A DNA stretch of 64,000 nt from CAVORB01 sp963736235 (GTDB taxonomy: Bacteria > Pseudomonadota > Gammaproteobacteria > Chromatiales > Chromatiaceae), in the NCBI GenBank assembly GCA_963736235.1, contig CAVTOR010000030.1:62001-126000 (forward strand). Reading direction: 5' to 3'. Each line of letters opens with the position of its first letter. Position 1 is the first letter of the stretch. Below are positions 16,263-25,160 of this stretch, in pieces. The notes below the pieces were generated by a model. It was given only the letters and a program-made list of their open reading frames with translations, did no database searches and was not told where the DNA came from. Made by a program: the position numbers and the translations under genes.

Positions 16263-17000
16263 ATGCGAATTGGTGACCTGGAATTCCGTGCTCGTTGGGT
16301 GCCAACGCTGCTGCTCGCGTTGCCCATTCCCCTGTTCGTCGCCCTCGGGGTCTGGCAGCTGGACCGGGCGGACGAGAAGCGGGAGCAGGCGCGGCTTTTG
16401 AGCGCACGCGCGCAGATGCCGGCGTTCGAGCTCGTCGCGCCCGTGAGCGACCCGGAGGCCCTGAGATTCCGCAAGCTGTGGGCGCGTGGGGTATTCGAGA
16501 GCAAGGGTCAGATCCTGATCGAGAATCGCCGCCAGGGCAATCGAACCGGGTTCCACGTGATCACCCCGCTGCGCCTGGAGGAGACGGACATGCGGGTGTT
16601 GGTGAACCGGGGCTGGATACCCGCACGGCCGGACGGAACGCCTACCGCCGCGCCGGTGCCCGAGGGTCCGGTCGAGATCGTCGGTGAGACGCATATCCCG
16701 TCCGCCCCGGCCTTGGCGCTGCATGGCGGGCCGGACGCGGCCAAGGCCTGGGGCACGCGCTGGCCCTACCTCACGGTCGAGCTCTACAGCGCGGCGGTTG
16801 GTCATGCGGTGGAGCCGGTCGTGATCCTGCAGGACCCCGCGGACCCGACCGGGTTCGCGCGCAGCTGGCCGCGGGAGCTGCCCAAGGAGGGGATGCACAT
16901 CGGTTACGCGATCCAGTGGTTCGCCTTCGCCCTGATCGCGCTGGTGCTGTGGCTTCGGCTCAGCCTGGTGCGGCGCCCGGCCGAGGGGATGACGGCATGA
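16263..17000 (+). CDS. SURF1 family protein
   Basis: A 245-residue assembly factor with the SURF1 layout: an N-terminal membrane helix ending in GVWQLDRADEK (about residues 13-36), a periplasmic domain with the ENRRQGNRTGFHVITPL and VNRGWIPA segments, and a C-terminal helix preceded by HIGYAIQWFAFALIAL. SURF1/Shy1 helps insert haem a into subunit I. The ATG at 16263 fits the usual short cytoplasmic start. It overlaps the next gene by four bases (ATGA). Confidence 0.93.
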   Translation: MRIGDLEFRARWVPTLLLALPIPLFVALGVWQLDRADEKREQARLLSARAQMPAFELVAPVSDPEALRFRKLWARGVFESKGQILIENRRQGNRTGFHVITPLRLEETDMRVLVNRGWIPARPDGTPTAAPVPEGPVEIVGETHIPSAPALALHGGPDAAKAWGTRWPYLTVELYSAAVGHAVEPVVILQDPADPTGFARSWPRELPKEGMHIGYAIQWFAFALIALVLWLRLSLVRRPAEGMTA

Positions 17001-17629
17001 GCGAGGTCACGGCCGGCCAGCAGAAGCGAGGCATCGCGCCCCTGTTGGCGATGGTCGCCATCTTTGCCGCTCCCGTCATCGCTGCCTGGTTCTTCTACCT
17101 GAATCCGGGCTATCTGCCCGCGGGCCGGACCAACAAGGGCGAGCTGATCGAGCCCGTGGTGCCGCTGCCGCCGCAGCTGATGCTGTTCGATCCGCAGGGA
17201 GCGGCATTCGATCCCGCGGGTCTCGCCGGCAAGTGGGTGCTGGTTTACCTCACGGGCGGCGAGTGCGGCGACGCATGCATGGAGCATCTGATCGCGATCC
17301 GCCAGATCCGGCTCGCCCTGGGGGAGAGCCAGTTCAGCGTCGATCGCCTGCTGATCATGACCGATTCGTCCGCGGGAGACCTCGCCGCCCGGCTGGCCGG
17401 CGAGTTCGACGGCATGCAGGTCGCGCTGACCGATGCCGCAAGCGGGCCGACACTGACGGATGCGCTTGGCGAGGGCGCCCCGGGGCGGATCTACATCCTG
17501 GATCCGATGGGGAACCTGATGATGCGCTACGCCCCCGATGCCCCGGCGAAAGACACCCTTAAAGACATGGAACGCCTGTTAAAGGCCTCCAAGAGTTGGA
17601 TCAAAGGTGCACAGTATGGCCATCAATGA
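16997..17629 (+). CDS. Membrane-anchored thioredoxin-fold protein, probable oxidase assembly factor
   Basis: A 210-residue protein with one N-terminal membrane helix (about residues 14-36), an LNPGYLPAGRTNKGELIEP segment, and a thioredoxin-like domain carrying a CGDAC (CxxxC) motif at about residues 90-94. Proteins of this type sit between surf1 and the haem A/O synthase genes in many proteobacterial cox loci. The CxxxC spacing is that of SCO copper chaperones rather than thioredoxin, so a role in copper or thiol delivery to the CuA site is plausible but not shown. It overlaps both neighbours, indicating an operon. Confidence 0.78.
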   Translation: MSEVTAGQQKRGIAPLLAMVAIFAAPVIAAWFFYLNPGYLPAGRTNKGELIEPVVPLPPQLMLFDPQGAAFDPAGLAGKWVLVYLTGGECGDACMEHLIAIRQIRLALGESQFSVDRLLIMTDSSAGDLAARLAGEFDGMQVALTDAASGPTLTDALGEGAPGRIYILDPMGNLMMRYAPDAPAKDTLKDMERLLKASKSWIKGAQYGHQ

Positions 17630-18539
17630 GATCGGAATTTCAGACGAGCAATCGATGACGCTCGCCTGGCGGCGCTATTATGACCTGACCAAGCCCAAGG
17701 TGGTCGCGCTGATCCTCTTCACCGCCCTGGTGGGAATGCTGCTCGCCACCCCCGGCATGGTGCCCCTGCCGACCCTAGTGTTCGGGCTGCTCGGCATCGG
17801 GCTCGCCGCGGCCGCGGGCGCGGCCCTGAACCACGTTGTCGATCAGCGCATCGACGCCGTCATGGAGCGGACCCGCGGCCGTCCGTTGCCGAGCGGCGAT
17901 CTGGACGCCCCGCACGCGCTGGCCTTCGCCCTCGGGCTCGCGGCCCTATCCATGCTGGTGTTGTTGACCCTGGTGAATTCGCTCACGGCATTTCTGACCT
18001 TCTCCGCCTTCATCGGTTACGCCGTCATCTACACCATGTATCTCAAGCGGGCCACACCCCAGAACATCGTCTGGGGCGGGATCGCCGGCGCCATGCCGCC
18101 GCTCCTGGGCTGGACGGCGGTCACCGGCGAGGTGTCGGTCGAGGGCCTGCTCCTAGTCCTGCTGATCTTCATCTGGACCCCGCCTCACTTCTGGGCGCTG
18201 GCCATCAAGCGCAAGGACGAGTACGCGCGCGCCGGAGTTCCCATGCTTCCGGTTACGCATGGCGTGGCCTATACCAAGCTGCAGGTCCTGATCTACACCC
18301 TGATGCTGCTATGGGTGTCGCTGATGCCGTTCATGATCCACATGAGCGGGCCGCTCTATCTCGCCGGTGCGCTCGCGCTCGGGCTCGGCTTCGTGTATCA
18401 CGCGGTACGGTTGCTGCGCAGCGATGGCGACGGGCACGCGATGAAGACCTTCGGCTACTCGATCTTCTATCTCACCGCGCTCTTTGCCTTCCTGCTAGCG
18501 GATCACTACCTGCGGGTGCTGACGGGGGCCGTGGCCTGA
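17616..18539 (+). CDS. ctaB: Protohaem IX farnesyltransferase (haem O synthase)
   Basis: A 307-residue UbiA-family prenyltransferase with about nine membrane helices. It attaches a farnesyl group to haem B to give haem O, the precursor of haem A. The two aspartate-rich motifs are visible as NHVVDQRIDAVMERT (about residues 72-86, NxxxDxxxD type) and the KRKDEYARAG loop near 195, and the family hallmark LTKPKVV occurs near the start. The ATG at 17616 is preferred; an upstream GTG at 17607 is also in frame. It overlaps the preceding gene's end. Confidence 0.95.
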   Translation: MAINEIGISDEQSMTLAWRRYYDLTKPKVVALILFTALVGMLLATPGMVPLPTLVFGLLGIGLAAAAGAALNHVVDQRIDAVMERTRGRPLPSGDLDAPHALAFALGLAALSMLVLLTLVNSLTAFLTFSAFIGYAVIYTMYLKRATPQNIVWGGIAGAMPPLLGWTAVTGEVSVEGLLLVLLIFIWTPPHFWALAIKRKDEYARAGVPMLPVTHGVAYTKLQVLIYTLMLLWVSLMPFMIHMSGPLYLAGALALGLGFVYHAVRLLRSDGDGHAMKTFGYSIFYLTALFAFLLADHYLRVLTGAVA

Positions 18540-18652
18540 TCCCGACTCTCCGGGACCCCGCGCGGTCAGGAACGATGTACGAGGGACGAATGAGATTTGG
18601 TGGATTGGCCGAGCGTGCGCCGACCCTGGCGCCGCGCCGCTCGCCTGTCGCC

Positions 18653-20026
18653 CTAAACGCGGCCCGAGGCCCGACGCCTGGTCAGGGCGAGCAGCACCGC
18701 CAGGACGAACATGATCCCCCCGATCACCGCGAGCAGGCCGCCCAGCCCCATGACGCCCATGAACGCTTTGGCGACCCCGTCGAGCTGCTGGGCGGCGCCG
18801 GCGGTCTTACGCTGGATGCCCATGGCCCCGGAGGCGGCGAGCCCCGTGATGTGGAGCAGCTGCCCGGACCCGTAGACGATCGCCTGCCAGCGCGCCAAGC
18901 GCCCGGTGGTGTTGCCGAAGCCCAGCTCGGGCAGCAGGTGGTAGGTGAGCCCCATCAGCGCCAGGGTCACGCCCACGATGGAGCCGTGGTAGTGCGCCGG
19001 GATCACGGTATTGGCCCCGGCGATCGATGCGCCGAGAGCCCCGCCGGCGGCGAACAGCACCACCGATGCGATCAGGGCACGGTAGGCGGCGAGCCGCTCC
19101 GGGGGTACGGGGCGATTGCGGTTGCGGAAGAGGGAGACCGAAAGAAGCAGCCCGATGGGCACGGCGGCCAGGGCGTTGCCGAATTGCATCAGCCGGGTGA
19201 AGGCAAGCCGGCTCTCTGCGGAGTCGGGGGCGTGGAAGCCGTGAATCACGGGCACCAGGACGAGCGGCAGCACGCCCAGCACCAGCAGCGCGGACAGCCA
19301 ACGGTCGGACAGGCCGAGCGGCCGCCCGGCGGAGCGGGCGAGCCAGATCCAGGCCACGAGCATGATCTGGGTGTAGGCGAACTGAAGCACGTGTCCCGGC
19401 CCCCAGAACAGATACTCGTAATAGGCCTTGCCCTCCCACGCGGGGTTCATGCCGAGCCAGCTCCATGCCAGCGAGAACCCGGCCAGGAGGACGGCGAAGG
19501 CCGCCGTCGCGGTGCCCACCGCGAGCGGGTCCTCCAGGCGGACGTCGCACCAGCCGCGGGCGAGGTAGGCGATCACCTGCAGCAGCGCGCCGACGGCGAA
19601 CAGGGCGAGCGCGGCGAGGAACAGGTCGTGGTCGAGCACCGGCACGTAGTTGTTGAGCAGCGGGGTTCCCGCGCCCAGGAACGGGGATGCGGCTACCAGC
19701 AGGCAGCCCGCCGTCGCGATGGTGAAGGCAGTCCAGGACAGCGTCGGGGCCGTCCTGCCCAGTCCCCAGAGGACGCCGGAAAAGGCCAGGAACCAGATCA
19801 GCACCGACTGGTCCACGTGTACGATCAGGGCGACGCGAAAGAAGTCCTGGGTCGGGAACAGGGCCTCGGTGCCCGGCACGCGGGCGACCACCAGCAGGAT
19901 GGCGAACAGGCCCGCAAGGGCCAGGGCGGTGACGCCGAGCACCAGCCAGGCCGTGGCCAGGCGCCTTCGCCCGGCCTCCGCGCGCAGGTGCCCCCGCTGG
20001 TCCGCCATCGCCGCTGTCGTGGTCAT
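18653..20026 (-). CDS. Divergent haem-copper oxidase subunit I-like protein
   Basis: A 457-residue polytopic protein (about 12 helices) on the strand opposite to the cox genes. It keeps the histidine set of haem-copper oxidases: His70 (low-spin haem, IVHVDQ), His212 in WGPGHVLQF (CuB), His262 and His265 in IHGFH (CuB), and His345 and His347 in PAHYHGS (haem ligands). The position four residues after the first CuB histidine is Phe216, so the aa3-type cross-linked tyrosine is absent. Sequence style is nearer to the cbb3/NOR branch than to aa3, but no partner subunits (FixO/FixP or NorC) are nearby. Start set at ATG 20026. It could be an orphan oxidase, NO reductase-like protein or sensor. Confidence 0.8.
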   Translation of the reverse strand: MTTTAAMADQRGHLRAEAGRRRLATAWLVLGVTALALAGLFAILLVVARVPGTEALFPTQDFFRVALIVHVDQSVLIWFLAFSGVLWGLGRTAPTLSWTAFTIATAGCLLVAASPFLGAGTPLLNNYVPVLDHDLFLAALALFAVGALLQVIAYLARGWCDVRLEDPLAVGTATAAFAVLLAGFSLAWSWLGMNPAWEGKAYYEYLFWGPGHVLQFAYTQIMLVAWIWLARSAGRPLGLSDRWLSALLVLGVLPLVLVPVIHGFHAPDSAESRLAFTRLMQFGNALAAVPIGLLLSVSLFRNRNRPVPPERLAAYRALIASVVLFAAGGALGASIAGANTVIPAHYHGSIVGVTLALMGLTYHLLPELGFGNTTGRLARWQAIVYGSGQLLHITGLAASGAMGIQRKTAGAAQQLDGVAKAFMGVMGLGGLLAVIGGIMFVLAVLLALTRRRASGRV

Positions 20027-20151
20027 CCCGTCCGCCTCGTCGCTATCGTTGAAGTTGGCGCCGGAGGCGCTCCCGGTACCGCCCGCACCTCCGGGAAAGG
20101 GCCAGGATCGCGGGCGGGCACAAGGGCGCAATTGTAAGGGACATCAGGAGC

Positions 20152-21207
20152 TTGAAGCGAACCACCTTTTCGGGCTTGGCACTCTTCGCGGCCCTGCTGG
20201 CGTTGGCGGTCATCCTATTGGGGGCTTACGTGCGACTGTCCGATGCCGGGCTCGGTTGCCCGGATTGGCCGGGCTGCTACGGGCGTCTCGGCGCCCCCAC
20301 GAGCGAGGAGGCGATCGCTCGCGCCAATACCGCCTTTCCCGAGCGCCCCGTCGAGCCGGCCAAGGCCTGGAAGGAGATGGTGCATCGTTACCTTGCGAGC
20401 GCCCTGGGGCTGGTCATCATCGCCCTGGCGGCGGTCGCCTGGGCCAACCGCGACCGTTTCCCGGTGGTCCTGCCTTCGGTGCTGGTCGCGCTGGTGGTCT
20501 TCCAGGGGCTGCTTGGCATGTGGACCGTAACCCTGCTGGTCAAGCCGGCGGTTGTGACCGCTCATCTGGCGGGGGGGCTGGCGACCCTGGCCCTGCTGTG
20601 GTGGCTGGCCTTGCGCCAGGGCGAGTATTTTCTCACCGCCCCGAATCCGCAGCTGGTCGAGCTCAGGCCATGGGTCTGGGCTGGCCTGCTCCTGGTCTGC
20701 GTCCAGATCCTGCTCGGCGGCTGGACGAGCACGAACTATGCGGCACTGGCCTGCACCGAGTTTCCCACCTGTTACGGGGGCATTTGGTGGCCGCCCACGG
20801 ACTTCAGCGAGGCCTTCGTCCTCTGGCGCGGGCTCGGCATCAACTACGAGTTCGGCGTCCTCGACAGCGACGCACGCACCGCGATCCACTTGACCCACCG
20901 GCTCGGTGCGCTGCTGGTCACCGTCTACATCGGCTCTCTCGCCTTGTCGCTGGTTCGTCGGGCCGACAATGACATTCAGCACAGGTTGGGTTTGGCGCTC
21001 GCGGCCGCGCTCGTGTTCCAGGTCGGCTTGGGCATCGCCAACGTCGTGGCCCATTTCCCGCTGTCCGTGGCGGTTGCGCACAACGGCGGGGCGGCGGTCT
21101 TGCTCCTGGTCCTGGTGACCCTCGTCCATGTCACGCAGCCCCCCGCTCAACCAGCGGTACCGGCATCTGACAGACGCCGGCGCGTGGGCTTGAGGTATTC
21201 GTCGTGA
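20152..21207 (+). CDS. ctaA: Haem A synthase (Cox15/CtaA)
   Basis: A 351-residue eight-helix membrane protein that oxidises the haem O methyl group to give haem A. Cox15 features: the first helix leading to YVRLSDAGLGCPDWPGCYG, HRYLAS (haem ligand His), VTAHLAGGL, a second cysteine/proline-rich loop around CTEFPTCYGG, and the mirror-image HLTHRLGA and AHNGGA in the C-terminal half. The start is a TTG at 20152 with CAGGAG 4-7 bases upstream; no ATG fits. It diverges from the lone oxidase gene by 125 bases and overlaps sco by four bases. Confidence 0.94.
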   Translation: MKRTTFSGLALFAALLALAVILLGAYVRLSDAGLGCPDWPGCYGRLGAPTSEEAIARANTAFPERPVEPAKAWKEMVHRYLASALGLVIIALAAVAWANRDRFPVVLPSVLVALVVFQGLLGMWTVTLLVKPAVVTAHLAGGLATLALLWWLALRQGEYFLTAPNPQLVELRPWVWAGLLLVCVQILLGGWTSTNYAALACTEFPTCYGGIWWPPTDFSEAFVLWRGLGINYEFGVLDSDARTAIHLTHRLGALLVTVYIGSLALSLVRRADNDIQHRLGLALAAALVFQVGLGIANVVAHFPLSVAVAHNGGAAVLLLVLVTLVHVTQPPAQPAVPASDRRRRVGLRYSS

Positions 21208-21875
21208 GTGCGGAAACCACGCCCGGGAACGGCAGACGGAGCGGCGTCCTCGGACTGGTGGCCGTGCTCGCGGTAGCGGCGGGCATCTGGTTCGGCGTCC
21301 GATTCTTTACCGTGGAGCGGAGTCCAGCGCTGCCGGACGTGGCGGTGAAGTCGGCGACCCTGCTGCCTCAGCCCAAGCCGCTCGCGCCTTTCTCGCTCAC
21401 CGATCAGGACGGGCGGCGCCTGTCGCTCGATGACCTGCGGGGACGCTGGACCTTCGTGTCCTTCGGCTACACCTCCTGTCCGGACATCTGTCCGACCACC
21501 ATGGCGACCTTCGACGCCCTGGATCGGGAGATCAACCCGGAGGGCGGGCAGCCCGAGGCAAGGTTCCTGCTCGTCTCCGTGGATCCGGAGCGGGACACCC
21601 CGGAGCGGCTCGCACAGTACGTGCGCTGGTTCAACCCGGACTTTCTCGGGGCGACCGGGGATCACGAGCAGCTGCGGGCCTTGAGCAAGCAGCTCGGCGT
21701 CATGTATGCGCGGGCCGAGCAGCAGGAGACCGCCATGGGCTACCTGGTGGACCACTCCGGGGCCATCTTGCTGCTTGACCCCGAGGGGCGGCTGGCGGCC
21801 ATCTTCAGCGCTCCGCACCAGGTCGCCGCGATGGCGGCGGATTTCGAGACCATTTCACAGTACGATCGAAACTGA
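21204..21875 (+). CDS. SCO1/SenC family copper chaperone
   Basis: A 223-residue membrane-anchored thioredoxin-fold protein: N-terminal helix (about 13-33) and the copper-binding motif TSCPDICPTT (CxxxC) near residues 91-100, with the distal His in MGYLVDHSG. SCO proteins deliver copper to, or reduce, the CuA site of subunit II. The GTG start at 21204 overlaps the ctaA stop. It completes the oxidase biogenesis set along with CtaG, CtaA, CtaB and SURF1. Confidence 0.94.
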   Translation: MSAETTPGNGRRSGVLGLVAVLAVAAGIWFGVRFFTVERSPALPDVAVKSATLLPQPKPLAPFSLTDQDGRRLSLDDLRGRWTFVSFGYTSCPDICPTTMATFDALDREINPEGGQPEARFLLVSVDPERDTPERLAQYVRWFNPDFLGATGDHEQLRALSKQLGVMYARAEQQETAMGYLVDHSGAILLLDPEGRLAAIFSAPHQVAAMAADFETISQYDRN

Positions 21876-21904
21876 TCCAGAAAACGAACGAAGGAGGATT
21901 CTCT

Positions 21905-22687
21905 ATGGTCCACGCAGCGACCGCAAACCCCCAACGCACGGTACCCAAGGTCAACGAGATCACGTTGGACCATCCATGGGAGTGGCTGGCCAAGGGATGG
22001 AAGGACCTGCGCGCGGCGCCCAAATTCAGCCTCGCCTACGGGGGCGTGTTCGTGTTCGTCAGCTGGCTTCTGACCTATGGCCTGATGTCGGAGAACGCCT
22101 TCTTCATCATCCCGCCGCTGGCCGCCGGGTTCTTTCTGGTGGCTCCTCTGCTCGGCATCGGGCTCTACCAGATCAGCGACAGCCTGGAGCGGGGCGAGGA
22201 CGTCCAGTTCTGCAACGCTCTGAAGGCGTGGAAGCGCAACGAGGTGCATCTGTCCGCCATGGCTGTCGTGCTGGTACTGGTCATGCTGGCCTGGATGCTC
22301 GCGGCGATCCTGGTGTTCGCCCTCCTCTATGACCAGCCGGTGCCCACCTGGGAGAACTTCATCCCGGTGGTCTTCCTGTCCGGGCAGAGCCCGGTGTTCC
22401 TGTTCAGCGGCATCGCCGTCGGCGGGCTGATCGCCACCTTTGCGTTCGCCATCAGCGCAATCACCGTGCCCATGCTCATGGACCGTCAGGTAGACGTCTT
22501 CACCGCCATCCAGACCAGCATGCAGGCGGTGCGCACGAACTGGCAGGCCATGGCGCTCTGGGCGTCGCTGATCGTGATGTTCGTCGGCATCGGGCTGGTG
22601 ACCTTCTATATCGGCCTGGTGGTCGCCATGCCCCTGGTGGGGCACGCCACCTGGCACGCCTATCGCGACCTCGTGCCCCGGGAATGA
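21905..22687 (+). CDS. DUF2189 domain membrane protein
   Basis: A 260-residue protein with about six membrane helices, matching the DUF2189 family that commonly ends proteobacterial cox clusters. Seen here: a cytoplasmic N-terminus with LDHPWEWLAKGW, paired helices around residues 45-90, and the VGHATWHAYRDLV C-terminal segment. The ATG at 21905 follows a strong AAGGAGGA ribosome site. Its role is unknown; position 29 bases after sco suggests co-transcription. Confidence 0.82.
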   Translation: MVHAATANPQRTVPKVNEITLDHPWEWLAKGWKDLRAAPKFSLAYGGVFVFVSWLLTYGLMSENAFFIIPPLAAGFFLVAPLLGIGLYQISDSLERGEDVQFCNALKAWKRNEVHLSAMAVVLVLVMLAWMLAAILVFALLYDQPVPTWENFIPVVFLSGQSPVFLFSGIAVGGLIATFAFAISAITVPMLMDRQVDVFTAIQTSMQAVRTNWQAMALWASLIVMFVGIGLVTFYIGLVVAMPLVGHATWHAYRDLVPRE

Positions 22688-22938
22688 ACCGGGCGGGCGC
22701 GGGCTGTCGCTTCCTGCCGGGCGGGAGCATGGCGGCGACGCGCCGAAGTGGTGACCGTCGAGCCTGTTGCCCTGCGCGACAACGCCAGCCTTGCCCACGG
22801 CTGCGCGGAGGCTCCGGTTGTTCGCCTTTCCCACCTCGAGGATTCCCGCAAGTGTTTGATTGGGTCTCCGGCGGCCGCATGTTTGGCTTGCGATCTGAAT
22901 AGATTTCGAAGTTCCGGCTGACGCCGCAGGAGGATGCG

Positions 22939-23103
22939 ATGACGACTCTCACGACCCAACTCCCGATGGTTGCCGCTGTCCTCGCGATCGCGAAGCTGGG
23001 ACTGCTCGTGGCCATGGTGGCGTGGGCCTTCGGCACCCTGCTGGGAAGAGGATCGCTGACGCCGTCGCCCGCGCGCCGGAAATCCACCGGCGCGCGCCCC
23101 TAG
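22939..23103 (+). CDS. Small single-helix membrane protein (54 aa)
   Basis: A 54-residue frame with a strong Shine-Dalgarno (GCAGGAGG ending at 22933) and one hydrophobic helix (about residues 9-37) containing IAKLGLLVAMVAWAFG, then a basic, serine/proline-rich tail. It lies 15 bases before mnhE and so probably opens the antiporter operon. I do not recognise it; it could be an accessory subunit or a leader peptide. The 250 bases before it are gene-free and presumably hold the operon promoter. Confidence 0.55.
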   Translation: MTTLTTQLPMVAAVLAIAKLGLLVAMVAWAFGTLLGRGSLTPSPARRKSTGARP

Positions 23104-23118
23104 CACCGACGTCATCGC

Positions 23119-23631
23119 GTGCGCATCTACGGAACCTCCACCGAAGGGTTCGGTTGCAATTTGCTGCTACCCGCCCTCGTCCTCGCGGCGTTATGGTGGG
23201 TGATCTCAGGCGGCGCCTTGGCCTCCTGGGTGATCGGGTTGCCGGCCGTCGCCGCCGCGACCTGGTCGTTCGCCATCTTGCGTTCGCGCCCAGGCATGAG
23301 GTTGTCCCTGGCCGGATTGGTGCGCTTCATACCCTTCTTTTTCGTCGAATCGCTCCGCGGTGGTTTAGACGTGGCTCGGCGAACCCTTTCTCCTCACATG
23401 GACATCGCCCCCGCCTTCCTCCGCTATCGGGTGCGGCTGCCCGGTCCGGGCTCGCGCGTTTTCTTCTCCAACTGCGCTAGCCTGCTCCCCGGGACCCTGA
23501 CCGCGGATTTCGCCGGGGACGAGCTGGAGATTCACATGCTGAGCGAGGCGCCCGAGGTCAAGGCCGAGATCGGGCGTCTCGAGCACGCCGTGGCGGCGCT
23601 GTTCGGTGAAGACCTGGACGCGCATGTCTGA
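23119..23631 (+). CDS. mnhE: Na+/H+ antiporter subunit E (MnhE/MrpE)
   Basis: A 170-residue MnhE protein: two N-terminal hydrophobic segments (about 14-58), the FIPFFFVESLRGGLDVARR stretch, and a soluble C-terminal domain with SNCASLLPGTLT, the family hallmark. MrpE is an accessory subunit of multi-subunit cation/proton antiporters. The GTG start at 23119 precedes the conserved region. It overlaps mnhF by eight bases. Confidence 0.92.
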   Translation: MRIYGTSTEGFGCNLLLPALVLAALWWVISGGALASWVIGLPAVAAATWSFAILRSRPGMRLSLAGLVRFIPFFFVESLRGGLDVARRTLSPHMDIAPAFLRYRVRLPGPGSRVFFSNCASLLPGTLTADFAGDELEIHMLSEAPEVKAEIGRLEHAVAALFGEDLDAHV

Positions 23632-23890
23632 CCTGTTGGCGACGGCGGCCTTGCTCTTGATGGCGACCCTGCTGCTCGGGTTGGTCCGGGTGTTTCGGGG
23701 GCCATCCACGGGCGACCGCATGATGGCCGCCCAGCTCGTGGGCACCACCGGCGTCGGCCTGCTGTTGCTGCTGCAGCCCGTGCTCGGGATCCCCGCCCTG
23801 ATAGACGTCGCCTTGGTTCTCGCTTTGCTCGCGGCCGTTGCGGTTGCTGCCCTCACCGCCGGCGCCTCGCGGGACAAGGGGGCGGAATGA
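23624..23890 (+). CDS. mnhF: Antiporter subunit F (MnhF/MrpF)
   Basis: An 88-residue protein with three membrane helices. The conserved VFRGPSTGDRMMAAQLVGT segment (about residues 22-40), with its arginine-aspartate pair, and IDVALVLALLA near the end identify MrpF. The ATG at 23624 is preferred over an upstream GTG-like extension. Overlaps at both ends show tight translational coupling within the operon. Confidence 0.92.
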   Translation: MSDLLATAALLLMATLLLGLVRVFRGPSTGDRMMAAQLVGTTGVGLLLLLQPVLGIPALIDVALVLALLAAVAVAALTAGASRDKGAE

Positions 23891-24168
23891 CCGAGGTCCT
23901 CGCCGCGGTCCTGATCGGCGCCGGGCTGTTGTTCTACCTGAGCGGTAGCATCGGGCTGTTGCGCCTCCCGGACCTGTTCACACGCCTGCACGCGTTGACC
24001 AAAGCGGATAACCTGGGTCTTGGTTTTCTGGTCTCCGGCATGCTGCTCCTGTCCGACGGGCCGTTGTCCGGGCTGAAGTTGATCCTGATCTGGCTGCTGG
24101 TGATGGCGGCGAGCGCGGTGGGCGCGCAGCTCATCGCGCGCCATGCCCGCCGCAATGGAGATGGCTGA
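23887..24168 (+). CDS. mnhG: Antiporter subunit G (MnhG/MrpG)
   Basis: A 93-residue three-helix protein with the MrpG signature GLLRLPDLFTRLHALTKADN (about residues 22-41). Subunit G is needed for assembly and activity of Mrp-type antiporters. ATGA overlap with mnhF upstream, and a one-base overlap (TGATG) with the fused subunit downstream. Confidence 0.94.
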   Translation: MTEVLAAVLIGAGLLFYLSGSIGLLRLPDLFTRLHALTKADNLGLGFLVSGMLLLSDGPLSGLKLILIWLLVMAASAVGAQLIARHARRNGDG

Positions 24169-25160
24169 TGGGAGGCATCATGCTCGCCGCGCTCGATGCC
24201 CTGCTGCTTTCTATCCTGATCGGCCTAGCCTGGGGGGTGATCGAGAGCCGGGACCTGCGGCGCGCCGTGGTGCTTTTCATCGCCTTCGGGCTCGTGCTGG
24301 CCCTGGTCTGGGCGCGGCTCGCCGCCCCCGACGTGGCCTTGGCTGAGGCCGCCATCGGCGCCGGACTCTCCGGCGCGCTGCTGATCGCCGCGCTGCGGGA
24401 CGGGCCTCGGGAGGCGGCGGGCGATCTACGCGAGGGCGCCGCGGCGCGAGTCGCGACCTGGGCCGTGTCGGGGCTTTCGCTCGCCTTGGCCCTGACCGTA
24501 GCCTGGGCCTTGATCCGAGCGTTTGCCCAGGCAGACCCGGCCCGCCTCGCGGACGACGTGGCGTCGGCCCTCGACGCCAGCGGCGTGACCAACCCGGTGA
24601 CGGCAATCCTGCTCAATTTCCGCGCCTACGATACCCTGCTGGAGCTTGCGGTCCTGCTGGCCGCGCTCCTCGGCATACTGGCCCTCGGCCCGGAGCGGGC
24701 CGCGTACGCCAGCGCGGGGCCGGCGCTGGACGGACTCACCCGCGGTCTCGTCCCGCTGTTGCTGCTGGTGGCGGGCTACCTACTCTGGGTTGGCGCTCAC
24801 GCACCGGGAGGCGCTTTCCAGGCCGGGGCCATGCTGGCCGGCGCCGCGGTCATGCTGCGTCTCTCGGGTCGCTCGCGAGCGGGGCTGCCCGAGGGCGCGG
24901 CGTTGCGCCTGGTCGTCGTCGCGGGGGCCGGGGTGTTCCTCACGGTGGGCATGGTGCTGATGCTCGCCGGGCGTCCCTTCCTCGGCTACCCGCCAGGCTG
25001 GGCCGGGGGGCTGATTCTATTGATCGAGGCCGCGGCCACCCTCGCCATCGCGGCCACCTTGGCGCTGGCCTTCATCGGCGGGCGGCCCGCCGACTGGCAC
25101 GGGAGCCGCGCCCGTCCGGGCACTGCTGCATCGGCCATACCGGGGAGTAAGTCAACTTGA
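24168..25160 (+). CDS. Fused MbhD/MbhE/MnhB-type antiporter subunit
   Basis: A 330-residue protein combining three modules that are separate in Mbh/Mbs-type complexes and partly fused into MrpA in Bacillus. Residues 1-75 are a DUF4040/MbhD three-helix unit (LWARLAAPDVALAEAAIGAG), residues about 95-145 resemble MbhE (NFRAYDTLLELAVL begins the junction), and residues about 180-310 are MnhB (PGGAFQAGAMLAGA). In Mrp complexes these helices form the central ion-translocating region next to the MrpA core. The C-terminal tail is short and polar. Function follows from operon context. Confidence 0.85.
   Translation: MGGIMLAALDALLLSILIGLAWGVIESRDLRRAVVLFIAFGLVLALVWARLAAPDVALAEAAIGAGLSGALLIAALRDGPREAAGDLREGAAARVATWAVSGLSLALALTVAWALIRAFAQADPARLADDVASALDASGVTNPVTAILLNFRAYDTLLELAVLLAALLGILALGPERAAYASAGPALDGLTRGLVPLLLLVAGYLLWVGAHAPGGAFQAGAMLAGAAVMLRLSGRSRAGLPEGAALRLVVVAGAGVFLTVGMVLMLAGRPFLGYPPGWAGGLILLIEAAATLAIAATLALAFIGGRPADWHGSRARPGTAASAIPGSKST

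Noticed and set aside
18311..20137. Plus-strand open frame of 608 codons over ctaB end and the lone oxidase gene
   Set aside because: Glu/Gln/Gly-rich antisense frame without motifs; the minus strand encodes a convincing membrane protein.
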